Shown here one piece after another: positions 35,301-43,923 of a stretch of 64,000 nt of DNA (its first letter is position 1; the number at the start of each line of letters is the position of its first letter). The stretch spans positions 930,001-994,000 of the forward strand of contig CAJIZH010000003.1 in the NCBI GenBank assembly GCA_905181875.1, in the 5' to 3' direction. The stretch is from Flavobacteriales bacterium UBA6770 (GTDB lineage: Bacteria; Bacteroidota; Bacteroidia; Flavobacteriales_G; Salibacteraceae). The translations under genes were made by a program, and so were the position numbers. Under the pieces are notes generated by a model, which was given only the letters and a program-made list of their open reading frames with translations, was not told the DNA's origin and did not search any database.

Positions 35301-36642
35301 TACCGCCTCGATTTGCTGTGAAATAAACCCCACCGTCATTCCCAACAAACATATAATTGCCACTTTGACTAAACTCTAATACATGCTGATCAGCGTGGAC
35401 AGCACCTAACCAATGAGCCGAATTCGTCCAACTACTTCCTCCATTCGTAGATTTAAAAATGTTTACCCCACCTACAAAGAGTTCTTCAGCGTTATTTGGG
35501 TTCGCGGTAATATCTAAGTTATACCATGCTTGACCACCAGTTCCATTTCCGTTAATATCATAGTCCATGATATTAGGAGTAGTTGAACGGGTAGTAAATG
35601 TTTTTCCATAATCTGTTGAACGACATAATCCCGAAAAGATTCGGTTAGAGGTTTGTATAAAATAGACATAGTTCGGCTTATCTGCACTTACAGCAATTGC
35701 ACCTCTACTGCCGCTGATTATACCTATTGACCTAGTCCAGTTTTCTCCACCATCTTGAGAGTACCACATCGTTCCTCCCGAAGCAGCATAAAGCTTACTA
35801 AAGTCATTTGGAGCGGCCTCAATATCTTTATAACCAGATCCAGAACCTTTTCGAGTCCATGAAACGGCCCCATTAATTGACTTATAAATACCGTTACTGG
35901 TAGCTGCTAAAATGGTGTCTGGGTGACGGGGGTCAATAATCATTTTTCCCACAATCACATTTCCCATTCCACTATTACTCACTTTCCAGCTTAATCCAGC
36001 ATCTATGGACTTTAAAACACCTATTTGTGTTCTTGATCCAGCATCTCTATCACCAGTTCCAGCATAAACTATGTTAGGGTTTTTTGGGTTAAAATTGATG
36101 CTCGAAACCTGCATGGTAGCCAGAGTATCTGTGTTGCTTTGCCATGTTTTACCAAAATCATAGGTACGCCATATTCCTCCATTAGGTGTTCCAATGAAAA
36201 GTATGGAATCATTTGTTGGGTGCATACCGAGTGCATTTACTCGGCCCATACCATTAGGCTGACCAGAACTTGCTACTGGTTTAGAAATTGGGCCAATAGG
36301 AGTCCATAGAGTATCGGATTTAGAACCGGCATCCTTAGCTGTTGCGTTGGTTTTAAAAACAGCCACTGATTGCATGATTTGGTTGTAGTTTGGCAGGTCA
36401 CCCTCAGTATTAATTTCTTGTTCGTAAAACCACTCCCAACGTTTGAATGGCTTGTATCCATCGCCCTTTCCAGGTGTTTTGTCAGACCAGTATTCGTAAA
36501 ATAGGCGCTGTGTTTCAAAGAAATTAGCAGTTGGATCCAGCATACTCTCTATCCACCTAGGATTTTCATTGGTTTTTTGCTGTGCGTTGACAGTGGTTAA
36601 TGTAATGATTGCTCCTATAAGTAGAATTCCTTTTTTAATCAT
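32380..36642 (-). CDS. type IX-secreted BNR/sortilin-like repeat protein with GEVED and PKD domains
   Basis: 1420 residues from ATG 36642, which directly gives the signal peptide MIKKGILLIGAIITLTTVNA. Residues ~110-790 hold repeated Asp-box/BNR blades (S-x-D-x-G-x-x-W, for example DFGKTWQSN, SIDAGLSWKVS, DGGENWTRS, NGGSSWTNS, DKGNSWTDI), a beta propeller as in VPS10/sialidase-like proteins. A GEVED domain (VYLDYNNNGSF, THGESRDYGV) follows, then about three PKD modules (WDFGDGSTS, WDFGDGHSS). The C-terminal type A sorting domain is VIYPNPSKRTFNI...SGIYWVKI. It is probably an adhesive or glycan/protein-binding surface protein; catalytic sialidase residues were not identified. Confidence 0.85.
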   Translation of the reverse strand: MIKKGILLIGAIITLTTVNAQQKTNENPRWIESMLDPTANFFETQRLFYEYWSDKTPGKGDGYKPFKRWEWFYEQEINTEGDLPNYNQIMQSVAVFKTNATAKDAGSKSDTLWTPIGPISKPVASSGQPNGMGRVNALGMHPTNDSILFIGTPNGGIWRTYDFGKTWQSNTDTLATMQVSSINFNPKNPNIVYAGTGDRDAGSRTQIGVLKSIDAGLSWKVSNSGMGNVIVGKMIIDPRHPDTILAATSNGIYKSINGAVSWTRKGSGSGYKDIEAAPNDFSKLYAASGGTMWYSQDGGENWTRSIGIISGSRGAIAVSADKPNYVYFIQTSNRIFSGLCRSTDYGKTFTTRSTTPNIMDYDINGNGTGGQAWYNLDITANPNNAEELFVGGVNIFKSTNGGSSWTNSAHWLGAVHADQHVLEFSQSGNYMFVGNDGGVYFTANRGGNWTNISSGLAISEIYKLGQNKFNENEVICGYQDNGTAIYRGNKSWTTEIGGDGMECAFDPINTSYVYGELYYGAIRRSSNGGRNFGSITNSISEQGAWVSPFILGEADPKYMFAGYVNVYRTTNVRAGSVQWVSITGNITGAPNSTYRVLEQSPANTNILYILRSDGALYRSDNCKGATPTWTNLTSLKPAGINPTDIEAHPFREEVLYITGGSMVYVSTDKGNSWTDITLNLPNSSKRTIVYDEYSPGGLYVAGTPGVYYIDSTLSNWVDYSQTLPEDVSVTELEIAYNQNAPAKSKIRAATYGRGLWSAPMFNVDNRFAKAEISGDKGNYCIGDTIHLSSALSKNASAYEWSIRPTTFRFVGAGSANSKEVSVVLLADGYYNASLVVTNFFGKDTTEIHNLLFATPQLSNTCVTNTASSGRTGSGLFKVKAGSQEFNAFGYDGISSNTNASCESVFFFEPDSNYLVTIQVGGSVAEFAQVYLDYNNNGSFADAGERIYNGAAKVGQHTFNYIAPPIAILNQKLLMRVVSDRQILSSNCGNLTHGESRDYGVVFEKPVVTIVTSNKVVCPNEAILISHNSFGKLNTVKWDFGPGASPRYSESIYDQQTSYKWGGQKLISFTVNDKYVFYDSVLVRFSPYSNLVVDSVKSNLCETGTAVLQLIDSSGAPNAKYSWFRNNRLLQVQGDTLFSQKTFNRFNTLEFFVVVSDSFCTDTSDLLFLTPKEKPVALMAGFPPIQCLSGNRFPFNDNTTMTTSGFTRVWDFGDGSTSAQEQAFHSYLDTGIYKIKLRINGNNGCNDSAFAQVKLNPSPISIFSTYIVNGLDVSFMPIDTSWLNYAWDFGDGHSSNTKTPTHSYLAIGSYTTELQVTSDGNCVTKTKEELGLENPDGIQQFLSLSNTVIYPNPSKRTFNIKLPSIGEYFITVFDAMGAEIIHDQHSSTEENEFSFELFRSGIYWVKIQSGTDAVLKQVILD

Positions 36643-36822
36643 ATGATAAATTAGCATTCAAATATAACATTGAAACCCACCTTCTTCGCACCAATTATGC
36701 ACCTCCAAGAGGGTTTATTTGCAAAACAGTAGAGCCCAACATATATTATTGACATTAAAATCGTTAAAAGGTTTGTGCAGATAACGGAGCTAAGCGGCCT
36801 AAAGCCCTAGTTTTACAATCTA

Positions 36823-39168
36823 ATGAAAAAGGAACCTAAGAAGAAAAAACTTACTCGTGGCCGTCTGTTAATGTGGCTATGGCTTATGCTTTTTTCTCCT
36901 TTAGTGCTGTTTACACTTTTGATGTATTTAATTTCTTTGGGGTTTTTTGGTGCTCTGCCAACATTTGAAGAATTAGAGAACCCTAAAAACAACTTGGCGA
37001 CCGAGGTTTATACGGCAGATGGAAAGTTACTGGGAAAGTACTTCAGTGAAAACCGAAGTCAAATGGCGTTTGAAGAAATATCACCTCATGTTATTAATGC
37101 GCTGATTTCGACCGAAGATGAACGATTTTATAATCACAGTGGAATAGATGCAAGAGGCCTCTTTAGAGCCGTTATATTTTTAGGAACAAAAGGAGGGGCG
37201 AGTACAATTACACAGCAGCTGGCCAAAATGCTTTTTAGTGAACGCCCAAGAACTAAACGGGAACGGATAAAACAAAAACTGAAAGAGTGGATTATTGCAA
37301 TCCGATTAGAGCGACAATACACCAAAAATGAGATACTTACAATGTATCTCAATCGATTTGATTTTGTTAATAATGCAGTAGGACTTAAATCAGCCTCACA
37401 GGTTTACTTTAACACCACACCGGATAGTTTGTCTATAAATGAAGCAGCAGTTTTGGTTGGAATGGCAAAAAACCCATCGTTATTTAATCCAAACAGAAGG
37501 CTAGAATTAACAACTAGTAGAAGAAACGTTGTCTTGGGTCAAATGGTTAGAAATGAAGTTTTAGAAGAAGAGGTTTATGATTCCTTGAAACAACTTCCTT
37601 TACTTCTTGATTTTCAAAGGGTAGACCATAAAGAGGGAAGCGCTCCGTATTTTAGGGAAGCACTTCGAGCCTATTTGCACAAATTGACTTCAGCAAAAGA
37701 TGAGGAAGACAACTACAAGTTGGCTCAACCTAACGGAGAGAAATATGATATTTACAGAGATGGACTGAGGATATACTCGACTATTGACTCTAGAATGCAA
37801 CGCTATGCGGAGTATGGAGTTACTCAGCACTTGAAAACGGAATTACAAAAAGATTTCTGGGCACATTTAAAACATAAAAAGAATCCACCTTTTGCAAATG
37901 GAATCACCGATAAGACTATCGAGCGCTTGATGAATGGAGCGATAAAAAGAACCGACCTATATCGTGAACTGAGAAACGAGGGTATGTCTAAAGACTCCAT
38001 TATAATTGTGTTCAATACTCCAGTGCCAGCGAAGGTGTTTTCATGGCAAGGAGAAATTGACACGATAATTTCTCCGAGAGAAAAGTTGCGCTATCACAAA
38101 AGTTTTTTGCATGCTGGTGTAATGTCGGTAAATCCGCATAATGGTTATATAAAGACATGGGTTGGCGGCATTAATAACAAGTATTTTTCATACGACCATG
38201 TTTATCAAGGTAGACGTCAAATAGGTTCTACTATAAAACCATTTGTTTATGCATTAGCAATCACCGATAAAGGTCTTTCACCTTGTGATGAAATTCCAAA
38301 CGTTCCCTATACTTTTGAAAAGGGTGAATATGGATTGTTAAAAAGTTGGACACCACACAACCCGGGTCGTGACTACGGTTATAATGTGTCTTTAAAATAT
38401 GGTCTAGCAAACTCAATGAATACCGTTACTGCTTATGTTATGAAGCAAGTAAGTCCCCAGGCAGTTGTAAATTTTGTACGTAAAGCAGGGATTAAGGGTG
38501 AAATGAAAGCCGTTCCTTCATTATGTCTTGGTGTTGCTGATGTTGCATTAGCAGAAATGGTTGGTGCCTATGCTTCATTTGCTAATAAAGGTCAGTACTT
38601 AGAGCCGGTTTTTCTTACTCGAATAATGGATAAAAACGGAAACGAGATTTATAATAACCTAGTTCATAGAAAGACAAATTCGGTATTAAGTGAACGCGAT
38701 GCTTATCTAATGTTGGAGTTAATGAAAGGCGTAACCTCCTACAATTATAACAGAGATTTAGCAAAAAACTCTGGCGGAACGGCTATACGACTAAGGTTTA
38801 GTAAAGAAACCCGTCCTTATGGTGGAATCCCAATGGAAATCCCAATTGCAGGTAAAACAGGAACTACTCAAAACCAGTCTGATGGTTGGTTTATTGGCAT
38901 TACTCCAGATTTAGTTACGGGAGTTTGGGTGGGAGCAGAAGATAGGTCGGTTCGGTTTAGCAGTTTGTCAAAAGGGATGGGAACAAATATGGCGTTGCCT
39001 ATTTGGGGCTATTTTATGAATAAGGTTTATGCAGACGAATCAATTGATATTAGTAAAGGGGATTTTGAAAAGCCACCTTCACCTTTAGATGTTAATCTGA
39101 ATTGCGATGAGGTTATAGAGTCAGGCAGTAATCTATACGGAAGAGGCAAACAGTCTGACTGGGATTAA
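36823..39168 (+). CDS. penicillin-binding protein 1A (bifunctional transglycosylase/transpeptidase)
   Basis: 781 residues. One membrane anchor (about 17-42). The GT51 transglycosylase domain has catalytic Glu98 in STEDERFYNHSGID and GGASTITQQLAKMLF. The transpeptidase has Ser469 in GSTIKPF, Ser531-Met-Asn533 and Lys677-Thr-Gly-Thr. It polymerises lipid II and cross-links peptidoglycan in the periplasm. All catalytic residues are intact. It is divergent from the BNR protein and not part of an obvious operon. Class A PBP identity is sure; PBP1A versus other paralogues is by length only. Confidence 0.93.
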   Translation: MKKEPKKKKLTRGRLLMWLWLMLFSPLVLFTLLMYLISLGFFGALPTFEELENPKNNLATEVYTADGKLLGKYFSENRSQMAFEEISPHVINALISTEDERFYNHSGIDARGLFRAVIFLGTKGGASTITQQLAKMLFSERPRTKRERIKQKLKEWIIAIRLERQYTKNEILTMYLNRFDFVNNAVGLKSASQVYFNTTPDSLSINEAAVLVGMAKNPSLFNPNRRLELTTSRRNVVLGQMVRNEVLEEEVYDSLKQLPLLLDFQRVDHKEGSAPYFREALRAYLHKLTSAKDEEDNYKLAQPNGEKYDIYRDGLRIYSTIDSRMQRYAEYGVTQHLKTELQKDFWAHLKHKKNPPFANGITDKTIERLMNGAIKRTDLYRELRNEGMSKDSIIIVFNTPVPAKVFSWQGEIDTIISPREKLRYHKSFLHAGVMSVNPHNGYIKTWVGGINNKYFSYDHVYQGRRQIGSTIKPFVYALAITDKGLSPCDEIPNVPYTFEKGEYGLLKSWTPHNPGRDYGYNVSLKYGLANSMNTVTAYVMKQVSPQAVVNFVRKAGIKGEMKAVPSLCLGVADVALAEMVGAYASFANKGQYLEPVFLTRIMDKNGNEIYNNLVHRKTNSVLSERDAYLMLELMKGVTSYNYNRDLAKNSGGTAIRLRFSKETRPYGGIPMEIPIAGKTGTTQNQSDGWFIGITPDLVTGVWVGAEDRSVRFSSLSKGMGTNMALPIWGYFMNKVYADESIDISKGDFEKPPSPLDVNLNCDEVIESGSNLYGRGKQSDWD

Positions 39169-39208
39169 TCTAAACGAGCTTTTTATCCAATTTTCCTTTT
39201 TCAATTTT

Positions 39209-39216
39209 TACATTTG
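39209..39216 (+). promoter_or_regulatory. promoter -7 box for scoA
   Basis: TACATTTG, a perfect TAnnTTTG box, ends 19 nt before the scoA ATG. Confidence 0.6.
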
Positions 39217-39235
39217 AGATTCAAAATCTGATGAT

Positions 39236-39940
39236 ATGGCAATGAATAAAAAAGTAGCCGATGTGCACGAGGCTTTGCAAGGTGTTGAAAACAACATGAC
39301 CTTCATGCTCGGGGGATTTGGTTTGTGTGGAATTCCAGAAAATGCGATTGCTGAGTTAGTTAGTTTGGGAACTTCAGGAGTAACCTGTATTTCTAATAAC
39401 GCAGGAGTTGATGATTTTGGATTGGGTTTACTGTTACAAAATCATCAGGTTAAAAAAATGATTTCTTCTTATGTAGGTGAAAACGATGAATTTGAACGTC
39501 AGATGTTAAGCGGAGAGCTGGATGTAGACCTAATACCTCAAGGGTCTTTAGCTGAGCGATGCAGAGCCGGTGGAGCTGGTATCCCAGCGTTTTTTACTCC
39601 AGCTGGTTACGGAACTGAGGTTGGAGAAGGAAAAGAAGTGCGAGAGTTTAATGGTAAACCACATATTCTAGAAAAGGCACTTATAGCAGACTTTGCATTC
39701 GTTAAAGCTTGGAAAGGAGATTCTGCTGGTAATCTGGTTTATAAGGCAACAGCAAGAAACTTTAACCCTCTAATGGCAATGGCAGGAAAGATTACAGTTG
39801 CTGAGGTAGAAGAGTTGGTTCCCTTGGGAGAGCTAGACCCTAACCAAATTCACACACCCGGTATTTTTGTTCAGCGTATTTTTCAAGGAGTGAATTACGA
39901 AAAGAGAATAGAGCAACGCACAGTTCGCCAAAAGGCTTAA
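39236..39940 (+). CDS. scoA: 3-oxoacid CoA-transferase subunit A
   Basis: 234 residues. The start is one of two ATGs (39236 or 39242). Characteristic segments are MLGGFGLCGIPENAI, CISNNAGVDDFGLG, DLIPQGSLAERCRAGGAGIPAF and GRNFN-like ARNFNPLMA. This is the alpha chain of succinyl-CoA:3-ketoacid CoA-transferase, which activates acetoacetate using succinyl-CoA. The beta chain (scoB) is not adjacent: a GT39-like gene of 1.5 kb lies between them on the same strand, although subunits are normally consecutive. Confidence 0.92.
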   Translation: MAMNKKVADVHEALQGVENNMTFMLGGFGLCGIPENAIAELVSLGTSGVTCISNNAGVDDFGLGLLLQNHQVKKMISSYVGENDEFERQMLSGELDVDLIPQGSLAERCRAGGAGIPAFFTPAGYGTEVGEGKEVREFNGKPHILEKALIADFAFVKAWKGDSAGNLVYKATARNFNPLMAMAGKITVAEVEELVPLGELDPNQIHTPGIFVQRIFQGVNYEKRIEQRTVRQKA

Positions 39941-39941
39941 T

Positions 39942-40493
39942 TTGAACCAATTTTTAGACAAAATTTTTGAGTGGGATAAAGGAACTCGTTTTATAAGAGA
40001 CCTTTTGTTTTTGCTGCTGTTTATATGGCAAAGTGCTTCTTACGGGTATTTTGAAAACATGGATCGATTCCCAGAGGGAACACACATGTGGCGTAAGTGT
40101 GATGGGGCATCAATGGCGCAAAATTATGCGCAAAAAGAGTTACCATTACTTGAGCCACAATTACATCAGCTGTTTGAGGGTTCAGGTAAAGCCGTAGGAG
40201 AATTTCCTGTGTTTTATTATTTGATAGGTAAAACCTATCAAGCTTTTGGATTTTCAAATGAAATTTTCCGCTGGTGGTGGTGGGGATTATTAGCTTTAGG
40301 TTTTTACCTTTTATTTCAGTGGTTTTATATAAAAACAAAGAGTACAACCGTTTCGGTTCTGTTGAATATCTTTTGTTTTACACCACCGATATTGGTCTAT
40401 TATGGAATCGAATTTTTACCAGATACTGTTGCCTTAGCGCTTTCTTTTGGTGGCCTATATTTTTATGAAAAATGGAGAAAATACTCCTTCTAA
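39942..40493 (+). CDS. GT39-like membrane glycosyltransferase, N-terminal part (frameshifted)
   Basis: 183 residues from a TTG start one nt after the scoA stop. At least three membrane helices. FPEGTHMWRKCDGASMAQNY is the first-loop acidic segment of GT-C glycosyltransferases of the PMT/ArnT (GT39) type. The frame closes at ...FYEKWRKYSF, in the middle of a helix pair (LPDTVALALSFGGLYFY), while the rest of the protein continues in the +1 frame. An indel around 40480-40493 explains it. Confidence 0.65.
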   Translation: MNQFLDKIFEWDKGTRFIRDLLFLLLFIWQSASYGYFENMDRFPEGTHMWRKCDGASMAQNYAQKELPLLEPQLHQLFEGSGKAVGEFPVFYYLIGKTYQAFGFSNEIFRWWWWGLLALGFYLLFQWFYIKTKSTTVSVLLNIFCFTPPILVYYGIEFLPDTVALALSFGGLYFYEKWRKYSF

Positions 40494-41469
40494 ATTGAGC
40501 GTTTCCTTAGGTGTGTTGTTTTTTTCTTTGGCTATGCTTACAAAGGTTTCAGCGGGAATATTGTTAGTTGCTATTGCCTCCTATGAAATAATATCCTTTC
40601 AAAAAGGAAAGTTTTGGAATACAATTAAAGCTCTACTTCCCTGGGCGGCCCCTTTTGCAGTTACTTTGATATGGGTGCAGTATGCCGCTTGGTACAATGC
40701 CCAATCCGGAAATGTCTACTTTTTATTAGACACCGTGCCTTATTGGACACTTTCCGAAGATCAAATAATAGGGGTAAAAACCAATTTTATGGAGTTTTGG
40801 TACAATGAACTATTCGCATATAAGTCCCTTTGGTTACTAACCGTTCCGTTTTTTGCTTTAGGTCTTTTATGGTATAAAAAGCTTCAAAAGGAAACGGTTC
40901 CATTAGTAGTTTATGCTTTACTAACCGGGAGCTTTGTTCTCCTTTTTTTTGAGAGATTTGGGCAACACGACTATTACATCATTTGTCTTTATGGGGGCTT
41001 ACCCTTAATAGCAGTGTATAGCGTTTCACTTATAAAGGCGATGTTTCCTAGTAAGATAATGCTTGTTATTATTGTTGTAGCATCAATTCCTTTCGTAGTC
41101 CAAAACGTTTCCTACGCTCAGGTCACTGCCGAAACTAGAGCGCATACTTGGAATGTTTACAATAAGTTGGACAACAACTTAACCCAAATTGAGCCCTGGT
41201 TAAATAAGAACGGAATCACAAAAGAGGTTCCTGTACTTAGTGTATTTGATCCTTCTCCTAACGTTAGCTTATATTATATGAATCGTAAGGGACTATCAAA
41301 TATTTACAATCAAGAGTTGAGTGAAGAGTTTATTCAACACGCCAAGAGCGTTGGAATAAAGCACTTGCTAGTGCATAGTGAGGGGTTAAGAACTGAAAGG
41401 GAAAGAGAATTATATTGTAGAGATACAGTATCGAGTATAGGGAATATTCATTTATTCAAATTAAATTAG
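40447..41469 (+). CDS. GT39-like membrane glycosyltransferase, C-terminal part (frameshifted)
   Basis: The +1 frame continues the same protein: KLSVSLGVLFFSLAMLTKVS is the next helix, followed by about six further helices and a C-terminal periplasmic domain (SVFDPSPNVSLYYMNRKGLSN, IKHLLVHSEGLRTERE). The 47-nt overlap of two out-of-phase halves of one multi-pass protein means one base was gained or lost, in the cell or in the assembly. The joined protein would be about 500 residues, normal for the family. It would transfer a sugar from a polyprenyl-phosphate carrier on the outer face of the inner membrane; the acceptor is unknown. Confidence 0.65.
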   Translation: MVAYIFMKNGENTPSKLSVSLGVLFFSLAMLTKVSAGILLVAIASYEIISFQKGKFWNTIKALLPWAAPFAVTLIWVQYAAWYNAQSGNVYFLLDTVPYWTLSEDQIIGVKTNFMEFWYNELFAYKSLWLLTVPFFALGLLWYKKLQKETVPLVVYALLTGSFVLLFFERFGQHDYYIICLYGGLPLIAVYSVSLIKAMFPSKIMLVIIVVASIPFVVQNVSYAQVTAETRAHTWNVYNKLDNNLTQIEPWLNKNGITKEVPVLSVFDPSPNVSLYYMNRKGLSNIYNQELSEEFIQHAKSVGIKHLLVHSEGLRTERERELYCRDTVSSIGNIHLFKLN

Positions 41470-41489
41470 CTGTAGATAAACACACACAA

Positions 41490-42149
41490 ATGAGCTTAAG
41501 CAAAGAACAAATAGCACAGCGAATTGCACAAGAGGTGCAGGACAAACAATATGTGAATTTGGGAATAGGAATTCCTACGTTGGTGGCTAACTTTATTCCA
41601 GAGGGCATTGATGTTGAGTTTCAGAGCGAAAATGGGATACTAGGAATGGGTCCCTTTCCTTTTGATGGAGAAGAAGATGCCGATTTAATTAATGCAGGAA
41701 AACAAACGGTTACTCTCGAAAAGGGTGCTGTAATTTTTGATTCTGCAACGTCTTTTGCAATGATTCGCGGTCAGCATGTTCACTTAACTATTCTAGGAGC
41801 AATGGAAGTTTCTGAAAACGGAGATATTGCCAATTGGAAAATTCCGGGAAGAATGGTAAAGGGAATGGGTGGCGCTATGGATTTAGTAGCATCAGCAGAA
41901 AACATTATTGTTGCCATGATGCATACCAATAAAAAAGGGGAATCTAAACTGCTAAAAGAATGTTCTTTACCTCTAACTGGAGTGGGTTGTGTTAAAAAAG
42001 TAGTTTCGAATTTAGCAGTACTTGAAGTTATAAAGGGAGGGGGATTTAAGCTTCTAGAGAGGGCCCCAGGTGTATCCGTAGAAGATATAGTAAACGCTAC
42101 CGAAGGCAGTTTGTTGGTGGAAGGAGATATTCCTGAAATGCAGTTTTAA
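41490..42149 (+). CDS. scoB: 3-oxoacid CoA-transferase subunit B
   Basis: 219 residues. YVNLGIGIPTLVANFIPEG and EFQSENGILGMGPFP contain the glycine-rich region and the catalytic Glu of SENG; GGAMDLV and KECSLPLTGVGCV complete the family pattern. With ScoA it forms the heteromeric CoA-transferase for acetoacetate/3-oxoacid use. It starts 20 nt after the GT39-like gene, so all genes from scoA may share one transcript, ended by the hairpin at 42174. Confidence 0.92.
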   Translation: MSLSKEQIAQRIAQEVQDKQYVNLGIGIPTLVANFIPEGIDVEFQSENGILGMGPFPFDGEEDADLINAGKQTVTLEKGAVIFDSATSFAMIRGQHVHLTILGAMEVSENGDIANWKIPGRMVKGMGGAMDLVASAENIIVAMMHTNKKGESKLLKECSLPLTGVGCVKKVVSNLAVLEVIKGGGFKLLERAPGVSVEDIVNATEGSLLVEGDIPEMQF

Positions 42150-42173
42150 GTGTTGAAAATAAAGTTTAGAGCA

Positions 42174-42213
42174 AAAAAAGCCATTTTTGAGATTTCTCAA
42201 AAATGGCTTTTTT
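42174..42213. terminator. bidirectional intrinsic terminator
   Basis: A perfect 18-bp stem: AAAAAAGCCATTTTTGAG at 42174-42191 pairs with its complement at 42196-42213 around loop ATTT. A/T runs on both outer sides let it stop scoB transcripts on plus and the PKD lipoprotein transcript on minus. Confidence 0.9.
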
Positions 42214-42232
42214 AATGTTTTTTATTTTTTGA

Positions 42233-43027
42233 CTACTTAGTAAGAGTATAAGTGTAAACAGTTTTTTCAACGCAAGGCTTATCGGTTCCGTTAAATGTGT
42301 TAATACTTTCTTCTTCTCTTGTCAAAGTAATAACAGAACCAGTGTTTGTGTATTTGTAAATACCTTGAGCCATTTCAGAGTGATCATTTACGTTATTGTC
42401 AGTGTTAACAAACAAATAGCGCAACGACCCAACACTTACGTGATCAGCATCGACAGCATCGAAACTGTAGCTGTTCACTTCTCCGTTTTCATTTTTGTAG
42501 TAGCTATCATAATATGAAACGGATTGATCAACAATAGTTACTTTAATTGCTTGAGATCTTGTATCAGCAGTCCGTTTGTCAGAGTTGGCAGAACTAGTAC
42601 CACAACCAGTAAAAGTTGTTGAACCTGTTCCAAAACTCCAAGTACCGGCAGCTTTAGTCCACCAAGCATCCATTGCAACTGCCTCTTCTTCCATTTTAGT
42701 TTCAACAGCATCAATACCATTATCAGAAATGGTAATTATTGAGGTTGCTGTAGTAGCGTTGCTACCTTTTCTGTTTGTAGCAGTTAGAGTAACGGTATAA
42801 GTACCAGCTTCAGAATAAGTATGATTAGCATCAAAAGTAGCAGCTGATCCACCGTCACCAAAACTCCAGTTTACGTTGTAAGCTTTTTTGATGTCACCAC
42901 CACTCGTCATAGCTACGTTTTCTCCAGCAACTCCAGTTGTAGGAACAATCATACCAAGCTCAGGAGCTTTATTACATGCAGTTAGAATCATTGAGGATAC
43001 TGCTAATCCCATTATTAATTTTCTCAT
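42233..43027 (-). CDS. PKD-domain lipoprotein
   Basis: 264 residues. A lipoprotein signal peptide ends in lipobox ILTAC (Cys18). A PKD domain spans about 25-100 (VNWSFGDGGSAATFDANHTYSEAGTYTV pattern split over residues 52-79). The C-terminal 150 residues form an uncharacterised beta-rich domain (AGTWSFGTGSTTF, SVSYYDSYY). The protein is likely on the outer membrane, with a binding rather than catalytic role. It is convergent with scoB. Confidence 0.8.
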   Translation of the reverse strand: MRKLIMGLAVSSMILTACNKAPELGMIVPTTGVAGENVAMTSGGDIKKAYNVNWSFGDGGSAATFDANHTYSEAGTYTVTLTATNRKGSNATTATSIITISDNGIDAVETKMEEEAVAMDAWWTKAAGTWSFGTGSTTFTGCGTSSANSDKRTADTRSQAIKVTIVDQSVSYYDSYYKNENGEVNSYSFDAVDADHVSVGSLRYLFVNTDNNVNDHSEMAQGIYKYTNTGSVITLTREEESINTFNGTDKPCVEKTVYTYTLTK

Positions 43028-43110
43028 GGCTATTGTTTTTTAATTTATAGTTCAAATATAATTGTAATTTCTAATTGACTAACTTACTGTATTATCGGCA
43101 TTTGTATACG

Positions 43111-43830
43111 TTAAATACCGTACTTAACGATACAATACAATGCACGAAACCCATCTTTCCAGTTAACTTTCTTTCCCTCGGCATAAGTTCTACCATAATA
43201 AGATATCCCTACTTCGTAGATACGGATATTAGGAATTCTAGAAATTTTTGCGGTAACTTCAGGTTCAAATCCAAAGCGATTTTCTTTAAGCGTAAGCCCC
43301 TGAATGGTTTTGGTATGAAACAATTTGTAACAAGTCTCCATATCCGTAAGATTCAGATTATTGAACATATTGGAAAGGAAAGTCAAGACCTGATTTCCTA
43401 TGCTGTGCCAAAAGAATAATATACGGTGGGGCTTTCCGCCTAGAAAACGAGACCCATAAACGACATCTGCAAAACCATCAATTACGGGTTTTAATAGAAT
43501 GTTGTATTCCGCGGGATCATATTCCAGATCGGCATCCTGTATTATTAAGTAATCACCTGTCGATTCTTTAATACCTCTATGCAATGCAGCGCCCTTACCC
43601 ATATTCTTGTGTTGTAAGAAATGTTGAATATCAGTATCGGGGTGGTTGTCTATATATTCTTGAATTTTTTGATTTGTATCATCCACAGAGCAATCATCCA
43701 CAATAATTATTTCTTTGCTGATGTTATTTAGAAGCCCTACTTCCAGCACTTTATTAAGGATAAGATGAATAGTTGCCGCCTCATTATAAGCGGGAATTAC
43801 AATACTGAGTTTGCTAATTGAAGCGTTCAT
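43111..43830 (-). CDS. glycosyltransferase family 2
   Basis: 239 residues, no membrane segment. GT-A fold: [13 protein letters not shown] at the start, [11 protein letters not shown], and the metal-binding DxD in [14 protein letters not shown]. The YGSRFLGG and [12 protein letters not shown] motifs resemble the dolichyl/polyprenyl-phosphate glucosyl- or mannosyltransferase subgroup. It may supply the lipid-linked sugar donor for a GT-C enzyme such as the GT39-like protein nearby; that link is inference. Divergent from polA. Confidence 0.88.
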   Translation of the reverse strand: MNASISKLSIVIPAYNEAATIHLILNKVLEVGLLNNISKEIIIVDDCSVDDTNQKIQEYIDNHPDTDIQHFLQHKNMGKGAALHRGIKESTGDYLIIQDADLEYDPAEYNILLKPVIDGFADVVYGSRFLGGKPHRILFFWHSIGNQVLTFLSNMFNNLNLTDMETCYKLFHTKTIQGLTLKENRFGFEPEVTAKISRIPNIRIYEVGISYYGRTYAEGKKVNWKDGFRALYCIVKYGI

Positions 43831-43895
43831 TGCTACAATATTAATTTTTAATTGATTAATAGCGATGAGCTCCTGAAATATGAAACCATTTTCCT

Positions 43896-43903
43896 TAATT
43901 TCG
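43896..43903 (+). promoter_or_regulatory. promoter -7 box for polA (TAnnTTCG variant)
   Basis: TAATTTCG, one base from TAnnTTTG. It lies 20 nt upstream of the ATG at 43924 and downstream of an ATG at 43852, so it supports the later start. Confidence 0.5.
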
Positions 43904-43923
43904 AAAACCTACAAAACACAAAC

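Noticed and set aside
32380..36642. Catalytic sialidase
   Set aside because: Asp-box blades are present, but the arginine triad, Tyr/Glu pair and Asp of sialidases could not be identified; kept as a BNR/sortilin-like binding protein.
40480..40493. Programmed +1 frameshift in the GT39-like gene (TTC TAA context)
   Set aside because: No prfB-like CTT-TGA signal or upstream Shine-Dalgarno stimulator; a simple indel explains it.
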